A DNA stretch of 64,000 nucleotides from Erwinia mallotivora. Lineage in GTDB: Bacteria; Pseudomonadota; Gammaproteobacteria; Enterobacterales; Enterobacteriaceae. The notes under the pieces were generated by a model, which was not told the DNA's origin, did no database searches, and saw only the letters and a list, made by a program, of their open reading frames with translations. Position numbers and translations under genes: made by a program. The stretch lies in the NCBI RefSeq assembly GCF_000590885.1, contig NZ_JFHN01000074.1:62001-126000 (forward strand), read 5' to 3'. Positions 1 to 11,144 of the stretch are shown piece after piece (the first letter of the stretch is position 1; each line of letters starts with the position of its first letter).

Positions 1-221
1 ACCTGATAAAACGTTGCCACATCAGTGGCAGCACCAACGTGGTCCAGATGGCCATGTGTCAGCAAAATCTGCACCACGGAAACCCCCTGTTTTGCAACCG
101 CAGCCTGGATTTTGTCCATATCACCGCCAGGATCAACCACCGCAGCCTGTAAGGTTGTAGTGCACCAGATCAAAGAGCAGTTCTGCGAAAAAGCTGTAAC
201 AGGGATAATTTGATAGTCCAT
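1..221 (-). CDS. gloC: Hydroxyacylglutathione hydrolase GloC (YcbL), N-terminal part
   Basis: The gene starts at 221 and runs off the left edge, so only the first 73 codons are present. They begin [19 protein letters not shown], matching the start of E. coli YcbL/GloC, a type II glyoxalase of the metallo-beta-lactamase fold that hydrolyses S-lactoylglutathione in the cytosol. The metal-binding motif THGHLDH is visible at residues 55-61 (His56, His58, Asp60, His61). The adjacent mepK and ldtD downstream match the E. coli order. Identity is secure; the C-terminal half cannot be judged. Confidence 0.95.
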   Translation of the reverse strand, partial: MDYQIIPVTAFSQNCSLIWCTTTLQAAVVDPGGDMDKIQAAVAKQGVSVVQILLTHGHLDHVGAATDVATFYQ

Positions 222-252
222 AATTTTCCATAGCGCCAGGCCGGGTTTTCCG

Positions 253-801
253 TTACCAGTGCCGCACCGGCCCGGTATCAATATGTACAAAATTGCTGCT
301 CGGGTAATACCCCACCCCTCCGGCCTTCATTGACAACGCCGCCTTGCGGACATTGCTCAGTGAGATCCCTTCAATGTGAAAATCCATTGCCTGACCCAGC
401 GTATGATAGCTGTGTTTTGCCACGCCTCTGGTACGTTCACGCATTAGATTATTGGTTGCCACCGAACGATAGCCCGAAATCAGCTGAACCGGTTTACGGG
501 TGTCAAGCAATGCCTGTAGACGATAAAGCTGATCGAAGAGATGAGGATCGATATTGCGGGTCTGATTTGCCCGATAATCACGAAAAAAATGGTTAAGCCG
601 CGACAGCTCTTTTTTATCGTAACTTTTTCCGTTAAAAAATTCGGTCTTAAGGCTCTCACCCGTATTGAGGTTATTCAGCGTTAAAACACGGGGACGGGAG
701 GTAGAAAGTGAAGCGAATGCCTGAGCTGGAAGCAACGTCAAACCTAACGCAGCACCGCCCAGAGCCAGTATTTTACGGCGTTGAGGGTTGAAATTATCCA
801 T
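253..801 (-). CDS. mepK: Tat-exported murein endopeptidase MepK (YcbK)
   Basis: A 182-residue protein, the same length as E. coli YcbK/MepK. The N-terminus carries a twin-arginine signal ([10 protein letters not shown], then a hydrophobic stretch ending near PAQAFA, residues about 7-30), so it should be exported folded by Tat. The rest is a peptidase M15/DUF882 domain with the metal-ligand pattern [12 protein letters not shown] and the closing FVHIDTG. E. coli MepK hydrolyses murein cross-links, including the 3-3 type made by L,D-transpeptidases. Its neighbour ldtD makes exactly that bond. A separate hairpin and the ldtD terminator lie upstream, so it probably has its own promoter in 802-900. 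Confidence 0.95.
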   Translation of the reverse strand: MDNFNPQRRKILALGGAALGLTLLPAQAFASLSTSRPRVLTLNNLNTGESLKTEFFNGKSYDKKELSRLNHFFRDYRANQTRNIDPHLFDQLYRLQALLDTRKPVQLISGYRSVATNNLMRERTRGVAKHSYHTLGQAMDFHIEGISLSNVRKAALSMKAGGVGYYPSSNFVHIDTGPVRHW

Positions 802-903
802 CAGTCAGTATTGCCCGGTATTAATGTTCAGAAAGGATGAAAAACAGTCACAATTCCGAACCATAACCGGGGGAAATTGCTGAGTCAACCTCTGACGCCT
901 GAA

Positions 904-937
904 GGGTGCGACAATTTACACAATCAGTGTCGCACCC
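904..937. other. Perfect 10-bp inverted repeat between ldtD and mepK
   Basis: GGGTGCGACA (904-913) pairs exactly with TGTCGCACCC (928-937) across a 14-nt loop. No run of U follows on either strand, so it does not look like a normal intrinsic terminator. It lies about 100 bp upstream of mepK and could be an mRNA-processing hairpin or an operator. Nothing else stands out in 802-961. Confidence 0.5.
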
Positions 938-960
938 GGTCGTCAGATCGCCAGTGCCGG

Positions 961-988
961 AGAAAATTAAACCCTGAGTAATCAGGGT
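961..988 (-). terminator. Intrinsic terminator touching the ldtD stop codon
   Basis: On the minus strand ACCCTGA-TTAC-TCAGGGT forms a 7-bp stem with a 4-nt loop, followed by TTAATTTTCT. The stem begins inside the TGA stop codon of ldtD (988-990), so there is essentially no 3' untranslated spacer. Confidence 0.75.
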
Positions 989-2799
989 CACAGCATTAAT
1001 TGCCCCGCTGCCGCCAGCACCTGCACACCCGAACGTGCCGTCATATCATAATTGTAAATATCTGTACGATATTGCGGCTTACCGTCATCAGCAACCCAGG
1101 CAGTAAGATAATAGAGATTAACCGGAATACGGTGCCTGATCGGAATATAACGGGTATTGCCCTCTTTCAACGTGCTGGAAATGCGGGTGTCGTTCCAACC
1201 TGCATCCTGCAACAGCAGATTAGCCAGATCGGAAGCCTTATTCACTCTGACGCAACCCGAACTCAGCGCACGTATGTCTTTTTGAAACAGATTATGGTTC
1301 GGGGTGTCGTGCAGATAAATGGCATCCGAACTGGGCATATTGAATTTATACCGGCCCAGCGAGTTCGTTGCGCCAGGAGCCTGACGAACACGATAAGGAA
1401 AAGACGCCGCAGACACCATTTGCCAGTCTATCATCGTGGGATCGATCACCTCTGCGTCACTGCTCCAGCCAGACAGCAGAGTGTAGTTGTGCTTGTAGAG
1501 GTAGGCAGGGTCCTGTTTCACTTTTGGAATAATATCCTGGCGAACCAGCGTGGTTGGCACATTCCATGGTGGATTCAGCACCACGTTATTAAGCGCACTA
1601 CGCATCAACGGTGTTTTACGATCCGGTCGGCCAACAATTACTCGCGAAGCGAGGATTTGATTGCCATTGAGGTAGTAAATCAACGAATAGTTCGGAATGT
1701 TAACCATAATGCCGTTGTGCATGTCGTCCGGCAGTAAACGCAGACGCTGAATATTCAGCGCTAACAAGGAGGCGCGGACCTGCGGCGAAGCATTCAGCCA
1801 TTCGCGGGTGCGAGCGCCAATCGCCGCATCTGCTTCCAGTCCCTGCCAGCGCTGAAAGCGTTTTACTGCGTCAACCAGATCGCTGGAATAGATATGGGTG
1901 GGGTCGGCAGGCACAGAAGTACCCTCTACCAGGCCAGCAGGTTGTGGTGTGTTGGCACTGTCATTTTCAGCAACCGCCGCCGCAGACGGACTGACCACCG
2001 CGTCTTCATCAACTACAGCAGCCGGCACGCTGGTAGTGGGTACAGCATCATCAATGGGACGTGGCGCATCGCTGCCTGGGGTCATCATCCCGGTACGCTG
2101 GAGGATCTCCCTCAATGCGGGAACATCATCACTCAACTGGCCCGGACGCAGCGTTTTGCCTGCTTTCAGTTGCGGCCAGGGACGATTATCAGCCAGCAGG
2201 GCTTTTAAAGCCTGATGCATCAACGCATATTGCGGATGTTGTGGTGCCAGTGAATTAATAAAAGCACCACTGCTACCCTGTTCAACGGCACGCTGCCATT
2301 GATTAACTACCGCCACTGAGGGCAGCTCCAGTTTGTAGGGCACATTGCTGTACAGCCAGGTTTCACCTTTCGCCGGGACTGAAGAAACAAATTGCAGATA
2401 GCCGAGCATCGCATCGGAAAGCACCACATCACGGGCCAGACCGGTAACCGCAGGATCGGTCAGCATTTTTATCCATTGTCTGAATTGCGGCTGTACACCG
2501 GACATCGCCACTTCGGCCAGTTGCTGCTGAAACTGCTGCACAGCCTGACGATCCTGCCACATGGGTTGCATATCATGCGAAGCATACAGCGATGCCAGTC
2601 CATTAAGAAAAAAAGGCCGGTAGCCGTTATGAAAAGCAGAAAGCAGCTGGTTTTGCGCCTGCGAAACCGTATACGTCGGGTTAGCGGGGGCAGATACCGG
2701 AGGAATACCGGCAACTGCGGGTAATATCTGTCCTGGGATCAGCGCCAGGCAACTGCCTGTCAGTATTAATCTTACAAGTCGTGATTTTGTCAGCAACAT
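988..2799 (-). CDS. ldtD: Murein L,D-transpeptidase LdtD (YcbB)
   Basis: A 603-residue periplasmic enzyme that forms meso-DAP to meso-DAP (3-3) peptidoglycan cross-links; E. coli LdtD has 615. The start at 2799 is chosen because an AGGAGG lies 7 nt upstream; an in-frame start at 2847 would lack this. The N-terminal hydrophobic segment (about residues 8-31) is a signal peptide or anchor. A peptidoglycan-binding module follows (around [20 protein letters not shown]), then the YkuD catalytic domain with [12 protein letters not shown] and the nucleophile motif [14 protein letters not shown]. The segment between about residues 250 and 300 is Ala/Val/Pro-rich and differs from E. coli, as expected of a linker. 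It lies between the mukB terminator and its own terminator. Confidence 0.96.
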   Translation of the reverse strand: MLLTKSRLVRLILTGSCLALIPGQILPAVAGIPPVSAPANPTYTVSQAQNQLLSAFHNGYRPFFLNGLASLYASHDMQPMWQDRQAVQQFQQQLAEVAMSGVQPQFRQWIKMLTDPAVTGLARDVVLSDAMLGYLQFVSSVPAKGETWLYSNVPYKLELPSVAVVNQWQRAVEQGSSGAFINSLAPQHPQYALMHQALKALLADNRPWPQLKAGKTLRPGQLSDDVPALREILQRTGMMTPGSDAPRPIDDAVPTTSVPAAVVDEDAVVSPSAAAVAENDSANTPQPAGLVEGTSVPADPTHIYSSDLVDAVKRFQRWQGLEADAAIGARTREWLNASPQVRASLLALNIQRLRLLPDDMHNGIMVNIPNYSLIYYLNGNQILASRVIVGRPDRKTPLMRSALNNVVLNPPWNVPTTLVRQDIIPKVKQDPAYLYKHNYTLLSGWSSDAEVIDPTMIDWQMVSAASFPYRVRQAPGATNSLGRYKFNMPSSDAIYLHDTPNHNLFQKDIRALSSGCVRVNKASDLANLLLQDAGWNDTRISSTLKEGNTRYIPIRHRIPVNLYYLTAWVADDGKPQYRTDIYNYDMTARSGVQVLAAAGQLML

Positions 2800-2864
2800 C
2801 CCTTGCCTCCTGTGAAATGTCTTAAGAGACGATAACCATCTGGTCATTAGCCATAGTTATAAGT

Positions 2865-2911
2865 ATAGAAAAAAGAAAACGGCATTTGTTATAAAAAGCG
2901 CAAATGCCGTT
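2865..2911 (-). terminator. Intrinsic terminator of the muk operon
   Basis: AACGGCATTTG (2878-2888) pairs perfectly with CAAATGCCGTT (2901-2911), an 11-bp stem with a 12-nt loop. On the minus strand it is followed by TTCTTTTTTC. It lies about 65 nt past the mukB stop. Confidence 0.92.
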
Positions 2912-2976
2912 GCTAAGATTAATGCGCTGACATCTTTTTTACTATATCTGCCAGCGTATTATTTCAATCATAACAT

Positions 2977-5900
2977 TCAACCCGCAACACTCTGGCCGTC
3001 TGCTATGTCATCAGAACTGATGGTTGAAGGTTCAGCCGCAAAACCACGCAGGCCAACAACATGCACATGCTCGGTATTATTAATGACCTTACGTACCAGC
3101 TTATAGGTAGTACCTTTTTCCGGACTGATATTTTCTGGCGCAGCAATAATCAGCTGCATCTCCAGCCTGTCGCAAAGCTCAAACAACGTGGCGATAGATT
3201 TCGCATCCAGACGGGCAGCTTCATCAAGAAACAACAAACGACAGGGAGAAATATCCTTGCCCCGCAGACGGCGTGACTCTTCTTCCCAGCTTTGCACCAC
3301 CATCACCAGAATCGACATTCCGGTACCTATCGCTTCACCGGTCGACAGCGCGCCGCTCTCCGCCCGCAGCCAGCCATCAGAACCACGGTTGACCTCTACT
3401 TCCATATCGAGATAGTTGCGATAATCCAGCAGTTCCTCACCGATGGTTTGCGGCATCCGCTGGCCCATATCGATCTGCGGATTAAGGCGCTGATAGAGTT
3501 TCGCCAGCGCTTCCGAGAAGGTCAGCCGGTTACTGTTGAACAGATCCTGATGCTGCTCATGCTGTTCAGATAAGACATCCAGCAGCATGGCATGAGATTC
3601 GCGCACGTTAACATTGAGACGCACACTGTGCACCTGACCAAAGCTGACGCTTTGCAGACCCTGATTCAACTGCCGGATACGATTCTGCTCACGCTGGATA
3701 GTTTTGCGAATAATATTTGAAACGCTGCGTGAACTGATAGCGAGCATCTGTTCGCGGGCGGTCAGCTCCTCGGTGAGACGCCCCAGTTCAATTTCCATCT
3801 GCTCAATGGCTTCGACCGGATCGTCAGTGCGAATAATATCCTGGCGGATACGCTCACGCAGGTGCTGATAAACCGCAATAAAGAACTGGATCTTGCGTTC
3901 CGGGCGCTTTGGATCTTCTGACAGGCGCAGCACATCACGCAGATGCTCGTTATCCGCCACCGCCAGACGCAATGCGCCAAGCGCTTTATCCGACATCGAA
4001 CGCAGTTCGTCGCCCCCCAGATAGGCGAGTTCACGACGATGCAATCGCCGCTCGACGCCATTATCTTTCACCATCCGTAATACAGCGACCCAGCCCGCTT
4101 TAGCACTGACTACCTGCTCACGGTTCTGATGATAATCCCGCTCCACACGTTTCAGTTTTTTCTGCAACGCATCCATTTCAGCTTCACAGAAGGTCAGCTG
4201 TTTCTCCAGCTGATTACGGCGGGCGCGGTTGTTACTCAATGCGCTGTACAGCTCGTCGCGACGCAGACGGGCGCGTTCTTCCGCACTGGCATCGGCCTGT
4301 ACGCCAATGTCCTGCATCTCCTGCTGTAACTCTTTCAGCATGTCCTGCTTCGCATCGAAAGAGCTTTTCAGCGATGCCAGCACCTGTGAATACTGCGTTA
4401 GCTGTGCCTGATGAGTTCGCAGCTGTTCCCGCGCCCGGGCGCGCTCAGACTCCACCTGCTCAAGACGGTGGCGCAGTTTCTCATTCAGATCGCTGTTGCC
4501 ATCCAGCATGCCGGCTGAATCGACGTAACTGAAATGCGCACGACGCTGCACCACTTCGGTGACGGCAAAAGCCTGCTGACGTGCATCACGCTGAATAAGC
4601 TGTGCCTGCTGATAATCCTGTTTCAACTGGTCGTGCTGCTCCGGATCGTTCTGCAAAACCGCGACTATCGGTTCCAGCTTCGCCAGATGCTGACCATGCT
4701 GTTGCAGAAAACGTGCGGCTTCCTGCGCTTCATCCAACCGCTCCAGGATCTCTTCGTAGCGATCCTGTAACGTTTCATCCAGCAACAGACTGACGCGCGG
4801 CATCAGCCGGTTAAGTTGTGCGACACCCTCTTTTGCCTGGTCAAATTGCTGACGCTGCTGCTGATTTTCACTTTCGTGCGCGCTGAGCGCCCGCTCCAGC
4901 TCTCCACGACGGCTGTTAAGGATGCGAATTTGTGCTTCCGGATCCGGCTCAAAAGCCACAGCCAGATGGCTGCCAATAAAGCGGCTGAACGACTGATGAA
5001 GGCGCTGCGTTTTCTGTACGTCGAATGACAGCGTGGCAAAACGTTCTGCCAGGGTTTCCCGTTCAGCATGCAGCCGTTCAAGCTGGTTTTCACGGGCGGC
5101 GCGACCAAACAGCGGTACTTTGGGAAAACGGGAATAGCGCCACTGGCGATCGCCTGCTTTTACCACCACCGCTTTTTGCAGTTCTTCAACGCTAAACACA
5201 CTGTCATCGAATGACTGAGGATCGCCCTCAATCAGATAGAGATCTTCCGGACAGTCTTCCAGACCGTCCAGCAGGTCACGCACCAACGACAAATCCGGCA
5301 CCACAATAGCATAGCGGGCTGGGCCATAGAGGGCTGAGAAATAGGGCGCATCGTCAATGGTGACATCATCATAGATTTCAGACAGCAGCACGCCGCCAAA
5401 ACGCTCAGCCAGATTATTCAGTCGGCCATCTTCCGCCCCGCCGGGCTGGCTGAGGCGTTCAATCTGTTTTTCAACGTCCCGCTTACGGCTGGAGACTTCA
5501 TCGCGCTCGACGGTAGTTTCACGCTCGCGCTCCAACAGTTGCTGCATAAATTCGGTAACCTGCTGGCTGCTTTCCAGCGACTGCCCGGTTTGCTCACTGA
5601 GCTGGGTAAGAATATCCTGCGCGGCCAGCCATTGTGGTGCCAGCCTGGTCAGACGGGCAATCTGCTCGCGAACCTGATCCAGCTCCTGACGCAGGTTCAT
5701 GCGTTTCTCACCGGCTTCAGAGACACTCTCAGAGAGCAGTTCGATTTGCGCTTCCAGTTCGTGTTGCAGCGCTTCCAGTTCCTGAGGATGGTACTGCTGA
5801 CCATGACGTTTACTGAACTCATTCAGCAGACGTTCAGCGTCCTGTTGCTCACGCAGACGCTGTTCCAGCTCGGACAATCGTGCCCGCAACGATTGCAATT

Positions 5901-7440
5901 GCTCCGCATGGTAGCGTTGATTACTGGCATCACGCAGCAGGTCACGGCCTGTCTGCCAGGCGTCGCTACGGCTGACCGGCCCGGCTATGCGGGTAACCAG
6001 ATCGAAAGCCTGAGCGAACTGACCGTGTGCGGCATCCGCCACGCTCATTTTCTGCTCCAGCATCAGCAGTTTGTCCGTTGCCTCCTGCTCTTTCGCGCGG
6101 AAAGTTTCCTGCCAGCTTTCCGCATTATCCACGTTCAAATCGGGGATCTGACATACCTGTTGCGCGCGCTGTAAGGCAGCAAGCGCCTGCTGATACTGGA
6201 TAGCACGGGTTTGCTGCACGTCCAGCGCCTGCTGGTAATCTGCCAGCTGGCTTTTTAATTCATCAACTTCCAGTTCGGCTGCTTCAGCACGGGCCTCGTT
6301 CTCCTCCTGCACTTCCCGCGCTTCGGCCACCACCTCATTCTGCTCTTCCAGTCGATAAGTCAGCTCATCGATGTCGCCTTCATAACGTTCGATTTTTTCC
6401 TGCTGCCGCATCGCTGTCTGCACCAGATTCAGGTGGTCACTGGCGCTTTGATAATCCGTTTCCAGATCGCTTTCGGCACCGTTATGTTCACCCAGCTCAC
6501 GCGCCATTTCCACATGTCGGTACTGCTCGGTAGCCAGCTGACGTCGGCTGCCAAACAGCTCGCCCCGCTGTTGCAACGCGCCATCAAGATGAATGCGTCG
6601 CTCATTGGCATGGCGCATGTAGTCAGCGGCAACGTAGCTGGTGGCTTCAGAAATTAAATGTTTAAACAGATCGCGGTCGGACTGGGTGACGCGAATAGCT
6701 TCCAGCGTCATGCGGTTTTCACGCAGCGCGGCTTCCATATCCTGAAAGGCTTTGCGCACGCCGCTATTTTCCGGCAGCAGATAATCACGCAGCGAACGGG
6801 TAATGGCGCTGGAAATACCACCATACAGTGAGGCCTCGATCAGCCGGTAATATTTGCTACGGTCAGCCGCAGAACGCAGCCGACGGGCCACGATGCCCAG
6901 ATCAAACATCAGCGAATGGTAATCGGTGATCGAGTTAAACTGTCTGAACTGCACGCTTTCCATCGCTTCAAACTTTTCTTTCAGTTCACTGAGCGGCAGC
7001 ACGCGAGCCTGGCGGGCGTTGACGGTTTCAGTCAGCACTTCTGTCGGATTGAGCGAAGTGGGCAGACCATGAATACTAAAGGGTTTGATATCGACTTTGC
7101 GATCGCGGCCCGCAACCTGTTGCAGACGCACGCCAACGATAACGCGCTGGTGCACAGAGTTGATGACATCCAGCGCCGCATAGCAGACGCCGGGACGCAA
7201 TTTACCGTGCAGGCCCTTGTCACGCGAGCCCGATGTGGCACCGGCTTCCGTTGTGTTACGAAAATGCAGCAATGTGAGGTCGGGAATTAATGCCGTGATA
7301 AACGCCGCCATGGTGGTGGACTTACCGGCTCCATTCCCCCCTGACAGCGTGGTGACCAGCTCATCAAGGTCAAAGGTGCGGGCAAAGAAGCCGTTCCAGT
7401 TAATCAGCGTCAGAGAGCGAAATTTACCACGTTCAATCAT
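2977..7440 (-). CDS. mukB: Chromosome condensin subunit MukB
   Basis: A 1487-residue SMC-like protein (E. coli 1486) that loops and compacts DNA with MukE and MukF and helps segregate sister chromosomes. Start ATG at 7440 gives [18 protein letters not shown] as in E. coli. The N-terminal head has the Walker [10 protein letters not shown] at residues 34-42. Long coiled coils rich in Glu, Gln, Arg and Leu follow, with the central hinge around [20 protein letters not shown]. The C-terminal head has the ABC signature [11 protein letters not shown] and Walker B LLFLDEA. The first codons overlap the end of mukE by 8 nt, so translation is probably coupled. It is the last gene of cmoM-mukFEB. Confidence 0.98.
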   Translation of the reverse strand: MIERGKFRSLTLINWNGFFARTFDLDELVTTLSGGNGAGKSTTMAAFITALIPDLTLLHFRNTTEAGATSGSRDKGLHGKLRPGVCYAALDVINSVHQRVIVGVRLQQVAGRDRKVDIKPFSIHGLPTSLNPTEVLTETVNARQARVLPLSELKEKFEAMESVQFRQFNSITDYHSLMFDLGIVARRLRSAADRSKYYRLIEASLYGGISSAITRSLRDYLLPENSGVRKAFQDMEAALRENRMTLEAIRVTQSDRDLFKHLISEATSYVAADYMRHANERRIHLDGALQQRGELFGSRRQLATEQYRHVEMARELGEHNGAESDLETDYQSASDHLNLVQTAMRQQEKIERYEGDIDELTYRLEEQNEVVAEAREVQEENEARAEAAELEVDELKSQLADYQQALDVQQTRAIQYQQALAALQRAQQVCQIPDLNVDNAESWQETFRAKEQEATDKLLMLEQKMSVADAAHGQFAQAFDLVTRIAGPVSRSDAWQTGRDLLRDASNQRYHAEQLQSLRARLSELEQRLREQQDAERLLNEFSKRHGQQYHPQELEALQHELEAQIELLSESVSEAGEKRMNLRQELDQVREQIARLTRLAPQWLAAQDILTQLSEQTGQSLESSQQVTEFMQQLLERERETTVERDEVSSRKRDVEKQIERLSQPGGAEDGRLNNLAERFGGVLLSEIYDDVTIDDAPYFSALYGPARYAIVVPDLSLVRDLLDGLEDCPEDLYLIEGDPQSFDDSVFSVEELQKAVVVKAGDRQWRYSRFPKVPLFGRAARENQLERLHAERETLAERFATLSFDVQKTQRLHQSFSRFIGSHLAVAFEPDPEAQIRILNSRRGELERALSAHESENQQQRQQFDQAKEGVAQLNRLMPRVSLLLDETLQDRYEEILERLDEAQEAARFLQQHGQHLAKLEPIVAVLQNDPEQHDQLKQDYQQAQLIQRDARQQAFAVTEVVQRRAHFSYVDSAGMLDGNSDLNEKLRHRLEQVESERARAREQLRTHQAQLTQYSQVLASLKSSFDAKQDMLKELQQEMQDIGVQADASAEERARLRRDELYSALSNNRARRNQLEKQLTFCEAEMDALQKKLKRVERDYHQNREQVVSAKAGWVAVLRMVKDNGVERRLHRRELAYLGGDELRSMSDKALGALRLAVADNEHLRDVLRLSEDPKRPERKIQFFIAVYQHLRERIRQDIIRTDDPVEAIEQMEIELGRLTEELTAREQMLAISSRSVSNIIRKTIQREQNRIRQLNQGLQSVSFGQVHSVRLNVNVRESHAMLLDVLSEQHEQHQDLFNSNRLTFSEALAKLYQRLNPQIDMGQRMPQTIGEELLDYRNYLDMEVEVNRGSDGWLRAESGALSTGEAIGTGMSILVMVVQSWEEESRRLRGKDISPCRLLFLDEAARLDAKSIATLFELCDRLEMQLIIAAPENISPEKGTTYKLVRKVINNTEHVHVVGLRGFAAEPSTISSDDIADGQSVAG

Positions 7441-8149
7441 TGTCATTCTCCGCGTTGTCGGACGTTGCACCGTCCTCATCGCTTTCATCATTCAGGGCCA
7501 GACCACCGTCTATCGGCATGGCTTCGCCATCTCTGATCATTCTCAACTGGGCTTCGCGGGCATCATCACCGCTGCGCACATCCGCACCAAAGCGGAACAC
7601 CGACTCCGTAATGCGAAATTTGCTGCTGTCATTACCCATAAACCACACCATCCCCAGACGACGCAGGCGATTTAATGACGCGCGCATTTTCTCCTGCAAT
7701 TTCTGGCGATCGAGATCCGAACCGGTAGAGCGCTGATTAACCAGCTTCAGCAGCTTACTTTCATCCGCCAGCGACAACAGTTCGTCATAGAGCTCCTGCT
7801 GAGTGAAAATCCCCTCATTGGCCAGCCTTTCCGGACTGAGATAGAGATAGCAGAGGATTTTTCCAACCATCATATCCAGTTCAGAGAGGACTGAACGTGG
7901 GATCAGCGTGGTGGATCGGGGGCGCAGGTAGAAGAATCCCTCTGGCGCACGGATCAGTTCAACGTTGTAGCGCGCGTAGAACTCTTCCAGATACTCCTGG
8001 TAATCCATCAGAAAAGCGTGATTATCCAGCTCTTCAATACCAATATGACGGCCAGCGCGTAGCTGGCTGTCCAGCGCAGGAAAAAGCGAATTTGCCAACG
8101 CCTGGGCCAGTTTAACCGGCATCACTTGTTCAATATTTATCGATGACAT
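7433..8149 (-). CDS. mukE: Condensin accessory subunit MukE
   Basis: A 238-residue protein (E. coli 234) that binds the MukF middle region and the MukB heads and is needed for DNA loading. Start ATG at 8149 gives [20 protein letters not shown], matching E. coli; the longer in-frame extension to 8227 lies inside mukF and is rejected. The winged-helix core ([20 protein letters not shown] through [18 protein letters not shown]) is conserved, while the acidic C-terminal tail ([18 protein letters not shown]) is variable in the family. It overlaps mukF by 20 nt and mukB by 8 nt. Confidence 0.97.
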   Translation of the reverse strand: MSSINIEQVMPVKLAQALANSLFPALDSQLRAGRHIGIEELDNHAFLMDYQEYLEEFYARYNVELIRAPEGFFYLRPRSTTLIPRSVLSELDMMVGKILCYLYLSPERLANEGIFTQQELYDELLSLADESKLLKLVNQRSTGSDLDRQKLQEKMRASLNRLRRLGMVWFMGNDSSKFRITESVFRFGADVRSGDDAREAQLRMIRDGEAMPIDGGLALNDESDEDGATSDNAENDND

Positions 8150-9452
8150 GCGCCTGTACCTTGGCTCCGTAATCATTAATGGTCTGCCACTCTGCGGGCA
8201 GGCCGGAGAAATCAGCTTCAGCCACACCTAAACGTACAGCCTGGTCGACCACAATTCTTGCCACATCAAAATGACGGGCGCGGGGATACTGCGTCAGGTA
8301 TTCGCGCATCACCACCCCCAGATTGAGTGGCTTCTGCTGCGCTTTATAAAATGCCAGCGCTTCTTCAATCATCGCTGCCAGCTGTTCACGAATTTCATTG
8401 AATTCTTCGTATTCAAGCTCGGAGGGAAGCTCTCCGGTCACTTCTTCGTTACGCAACGTCAGTTCTTCATCGCGCACATCGAACAGGCGGTCAGCATTGG
8501 CAAACGTTAACGCCCAGGGCGCATCGAAATAGCTTTGTACCGACTGACGCAGACGCTGAGCAAACACGCGGTTTTTATCCATATCAATGGCGGTACGGAT
8601 AAACTTATGTACGTGGCGGTCATAGCCAATCCACAGATCAATCGCCTGCTGGCCCCAGCTGATAATACGGTCAAGTTTGTTTTGCAGGTCAAAGACCAGT
8701 TTGTCGATAAATCCGAGGTCCGGGCTGCTCAGGGTGGCATCCTGGATACGCAGCAGATTAGCCTGTAATTTATCTCCCGCCGCTTCCAGCGTGTCCTGTA
8801 ATTCGCGCAGCGTGCCCGATGTTTCACTCAGCAACAGTTCACAACTGGAGATGGCCGCCCGCCAGTCTTTGTTCAGCAGTTGAGCAATATCGTCTTTCAC
8901 CGACTGCTGCTGCTCATCCATGATGCGCTGGGAAATATCGATACTGTCGAAGATTTCAGCCACGGAATATTTGAGCGGCGCAAAGACGTTACGGTGCCAG
9001 TGAAACTCATCGCCATCCTCATCTGCCGCATCGGCAGCACGCTTGAGTTCACCCGCGACTATGGACAGCTGCATAGAGAGCCGCAGCGTGGAAAATTCAC
9101 GCTGACGGATGTAGTAGTCAGTGATACCAATCGCCAGCGGCGTCAGGCGATAGATGGCGTTGCCTTCTGCCTGCTCACTGGTAAATCGGTTGAGCAACCG
9201 CTGCCGCACCATATCGTTGATAGCATTATTGGCCCGCACGGCAATGGTTTCACTGGTTTGTTCAAAGCCTTCACTGACATGACGAAACGCGTCGGTCAGT
9301 TCACCTTCGCTCATTTCACCATCCATGCGCTCCCCGTTGAGGGTGGCTATTGCCAGTAAAAACGCCAGACGTTCGGTGGGCAAAGTGACGGAAAAATCAT
9401 TTTTTCGCGCCCAGGCAACCAGTTCCGGTACCGTCTGGGAAAATTCGCTCAT
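8130..9452 (-). CDS. mukF: Condensin kleisin subunit MukF
   Basis: A 440-residue kleisin, the same length as in E. coli, bridging the two MukB heads and binding MukE. Start ATG at 9452 ([20 protein letters not shown]). The N-terminal winged-helix dimerisation domain is followed by helices such as [20 protein letters not shown], and the C-terminus [20 protein letters not shown] is nearly invariant. It overlaps the cmoM stop in an ATGA junction (9449-9452) and the mukE start by 20 nt, so the four genes are tightly coupled. Confidence 0.98.
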   Translation of the reverse strand: MSEFSQTVPELVAWARKNDFSVTLPTERLAFLLAIATLNGERMDGEMSEGELTDAFRHVSEGFEQTSETIAVRANNAINDMVRQRLLNRFTSEQAEGNAIYRLTPLAIGITDYYIRQREFSTLRLSMQLSIVAGELKRAADAADEDGDEFHWHRNVFAPLKYSVAEIFDSIDISQRIMDEQQQSVKDDIAQLLNKDWRAAISSCELLLSETSGTLRELQDTLEAAGDKLQANLLRIQDATLSSPDLGFIDKLVFDLQNKLDRIISWGQQAIDLWIGYDRHVHKFIRTAIDMDKNRVFAQRLRQSVQSYFDAPWALTFANADRLFDVRDEELTLRNEEVTGELPSELEYEEFNEIREQLAAMIEEALAFYKAQQKPLNLGVVMREYLTQYPRARHFDVARIVVDQAVRLGVAEADFSGLPAEWQTINDYGAKVQAHVIDKY

Positions 9453-10234
9453 GGTTGTTCCTGTAATAATGGTTTCCGTGCTGTAACGTGGATATAACGG
9501 CCCAGGCTCAGGAATGGCTCCTGACGGCAAAAGCGCTTTTCCAGCGCCAGAATTTCGTCAAAACGTTCGGTCTGCTTGTGCCTGTCGCGCATGTAGTCGT
9601 GGAAAACGCGAATACCGGTTTTGCTTTCAAGGTGGAATCCCGCCTCTTCCAGCCAGTGATAAACCTGCTGCGGGTCGCGCGGATAGTCTGGCGATAAGGT
9701 TTTTCGCTTTCTTTTACGCAAACCGGCCTGCATATAGCCAAAATTGCCCAATACCAGCGTCTGCATCATCAACCCGTTGATGTTGTAAAACATCAACGAT
9801 AAGACACCTCCGGGAGCCAGCGTGTCATGTAAGGCTGCCAGCACCGCTTCAGGTTCAGCCACCCATTCAAGCACAGCGTGAAACAATACCAGATCGGCGG
9901 GTTTATCCAAATGTTGACCAACCTGTTGAGCGCTAATTTGTTTAAATTGCATGTTATCGCTCACACCTTTCTCTGCGGCATGAACCCGGGCACGCTGCAA
10001 CATCTCTTCAGATAAATCGCAGAGCAGAACCTGATGCCCTCTGGCCGCAAGCTGACAACTGTTTTGTCCTTCGCCGCCACCGGCATCCAGCACCTGTAAA
10101 GGCCGGTCAGGCAAGGTGGTGAGGATCTCTTCCAGCGCCTGCCAGACGATAGCCTGGCGGATACGGCCTTTGGTGGTACCGTAGATGTTTTGCGAAAATT
10201 TCTCCGCGATATCATCAAAGTTGCGATCCTGCAT
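9449..10234 (-). CDS. cmoM: tRNA 5-carboxymethoxyuridine methyltransferase CmoM (SmtA)
   Basis: A 261-residue class I SAM-dependent methyltransferase, identical in length to E. coli CmoM, which methylates 5-carboxymethoxyuridine at tRNA wobble position 34. Motif I is [10 protein letters not shown] (near residue 44) and the later [13 protein letters not shown] and LSLMFYN segments are typical. It is the first gene of the muk operon and is divergent from elyC across 127 bp that should hold both promoters; I could not settle on either promoter by eye. Confidence 0.96.
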   Translation of the reverse strand: MQDRNFDDIAEKFSQNIYGTTKGRIRQAIVWQALEEILTTLPDRPLQVLDAGGGEGQNSCQLAARGHQVLLCDLSEEMLQRARVHAAEKGVSDNMQFKQISAQQVGQHLDKPADLVLFHAVLEWVAEPEAVLAALHDTLAPGGVLSLMFYNINGLMMQTLVLGNFGYMQAGLRKRKRKTLSPDYPRDPQQVYHWLEEAGFHLESKTGIRVFHDYMRDRHKQTERFDEILALEKRFCRQEPFLSLGRYIHVTARKPLLQEQP

Positions 10235-10361
10235 GGTCAGGCTCCGGCTGTGCGATGGATGAATCTGCGGCCTATTCTGGCATACACTGGCAGATAATGA
10301 ACCTTTCAGTCACTGCTTCGCTTTCGGGTGGTGTTTTTTCGGACAAAAGGAGTCTGTTTTC

Positions 10362-11144
10362 ATGCTTTTTGCACTTAAAAAAGTGATCGGCAGCCTGCTG
10401 TTACCCCTGCCGCTGCTGCTGCTGATCATGGCAGCTGGCCTTTTATTGCTCTGGTCTGGTCGCTGGCAGAAAACAGGCAAAATTATCCTCTGCTGCGCAT
10501 GGCTGCTGCTGGTGCTGCTCAGCCTGCAACCGGTTGCCGACAGCCTGCTGAGGCCGACAGAAACCCGCTATGCCACCTGGCATCAGCAGCAGAAAGTGGA
10601 TTATGTGGTAGTGCTGGGCGGCGGTTATACCTGGGATGCAAACTGGGCTCCCAGCTCGAATATGCTGAATAACAGCCTGCCGCGCCTGACAGAAGGCATC
10701 CGGTTATGGCGCGACAATCCTGGTGCGAAGATGATCTTTACCGGGGCGAAAGCACAAAATAATCCGCTCAGTTCAGCAGAAGTCACCTCACGCGTGGCAC
10801 AGTCTCTGGGGGTGCCTGCGGGCGCAATCATTACGCTGGACAGGCCCCGGGATACCCGCCAGGAAGCAGAGGAAGTGGCAAAGGTGGTGGGCGAAAAACC
10901 TTTCCTGCTGGTAACCTCAGCCTCACATCTGCCGAGAGCGATGGTCTTTTTCCACCAGCAGGGGCTGAATCCTCTTCCTGCACCCGCTAACCAGTTGGCC
11001 GTCGCTTCTCCACTAAATGTGTGGGAAAAAGCCATTCCCTCTTCTTTGTGGCTGAGTCACAGCGAGCGGGCGTTGTATGAAATGCTTGGCCGTAGCTGGC
11101 AAAAAATCTCATCTCAAGGGTCAGCTAAGCCAGGGCAGGAGTGA
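10362..11144 (+). CDS. elyC: Envelope biogenesis factor ElyC (YcbC)
   Basis: A 260-residue inner-membrane protein of the DUF218 family; E. coli ElyC has 259 residues and supports peptidoglycan synthesis and lipid-carrier metabolism at low temperature. Two hydrophobic segments (about residues 10-30 and 38-58) precede the DUF218 domain, with VVLGGGYTW, a Ser/Asn-rich stretch, IFTGAKAQNN and DTRQEAEEV. AAGGAG lies 9 nt before the ATG. Its last 24 nt overlap the convergent ycbJ. Confidence 0.95.
   Translation: MLFALKKVIGSLLLPLPLLLLIMAAGLLLLWSGRWQKTGKIILCCAWLLLVLLSLQPVADSLLRPTETRYATWHQQQKVDYVVVLGGGYTWDANWAPSSNMLNNSLPRLTEGIRLWRDNPGAKMIFTGAKAQNNPLSSAEVTSRVAQSLGVPAGAIITLDRPRDTRQEAEEVAKVVGEKPFLLVTSASHLPRAMVFFHQQGLNPLPAPANQLAVASPLNVWEKAIPSSLWLSHSERALYEMLGRSWQKISSQGSAKPGQE

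Noticed and set aside
1000-1737. 245-codon open frame antisense to ldtD
   Set aside because: It lies wholly within a well-supported gene on the other strand, has no recognisable domain, and is explained by codon bias.
5539-6174. 211-codon open frame antisense to mukB
   Set aside because: Falls opposite the coiled-coil region; the repetitive Leu/Gln codons produce long antisense frames.
10235-10361. Specific promoters for cmoM and elyC
   Set aside because: Several poor hexamer pairs were possible and none was clearly better than the others.
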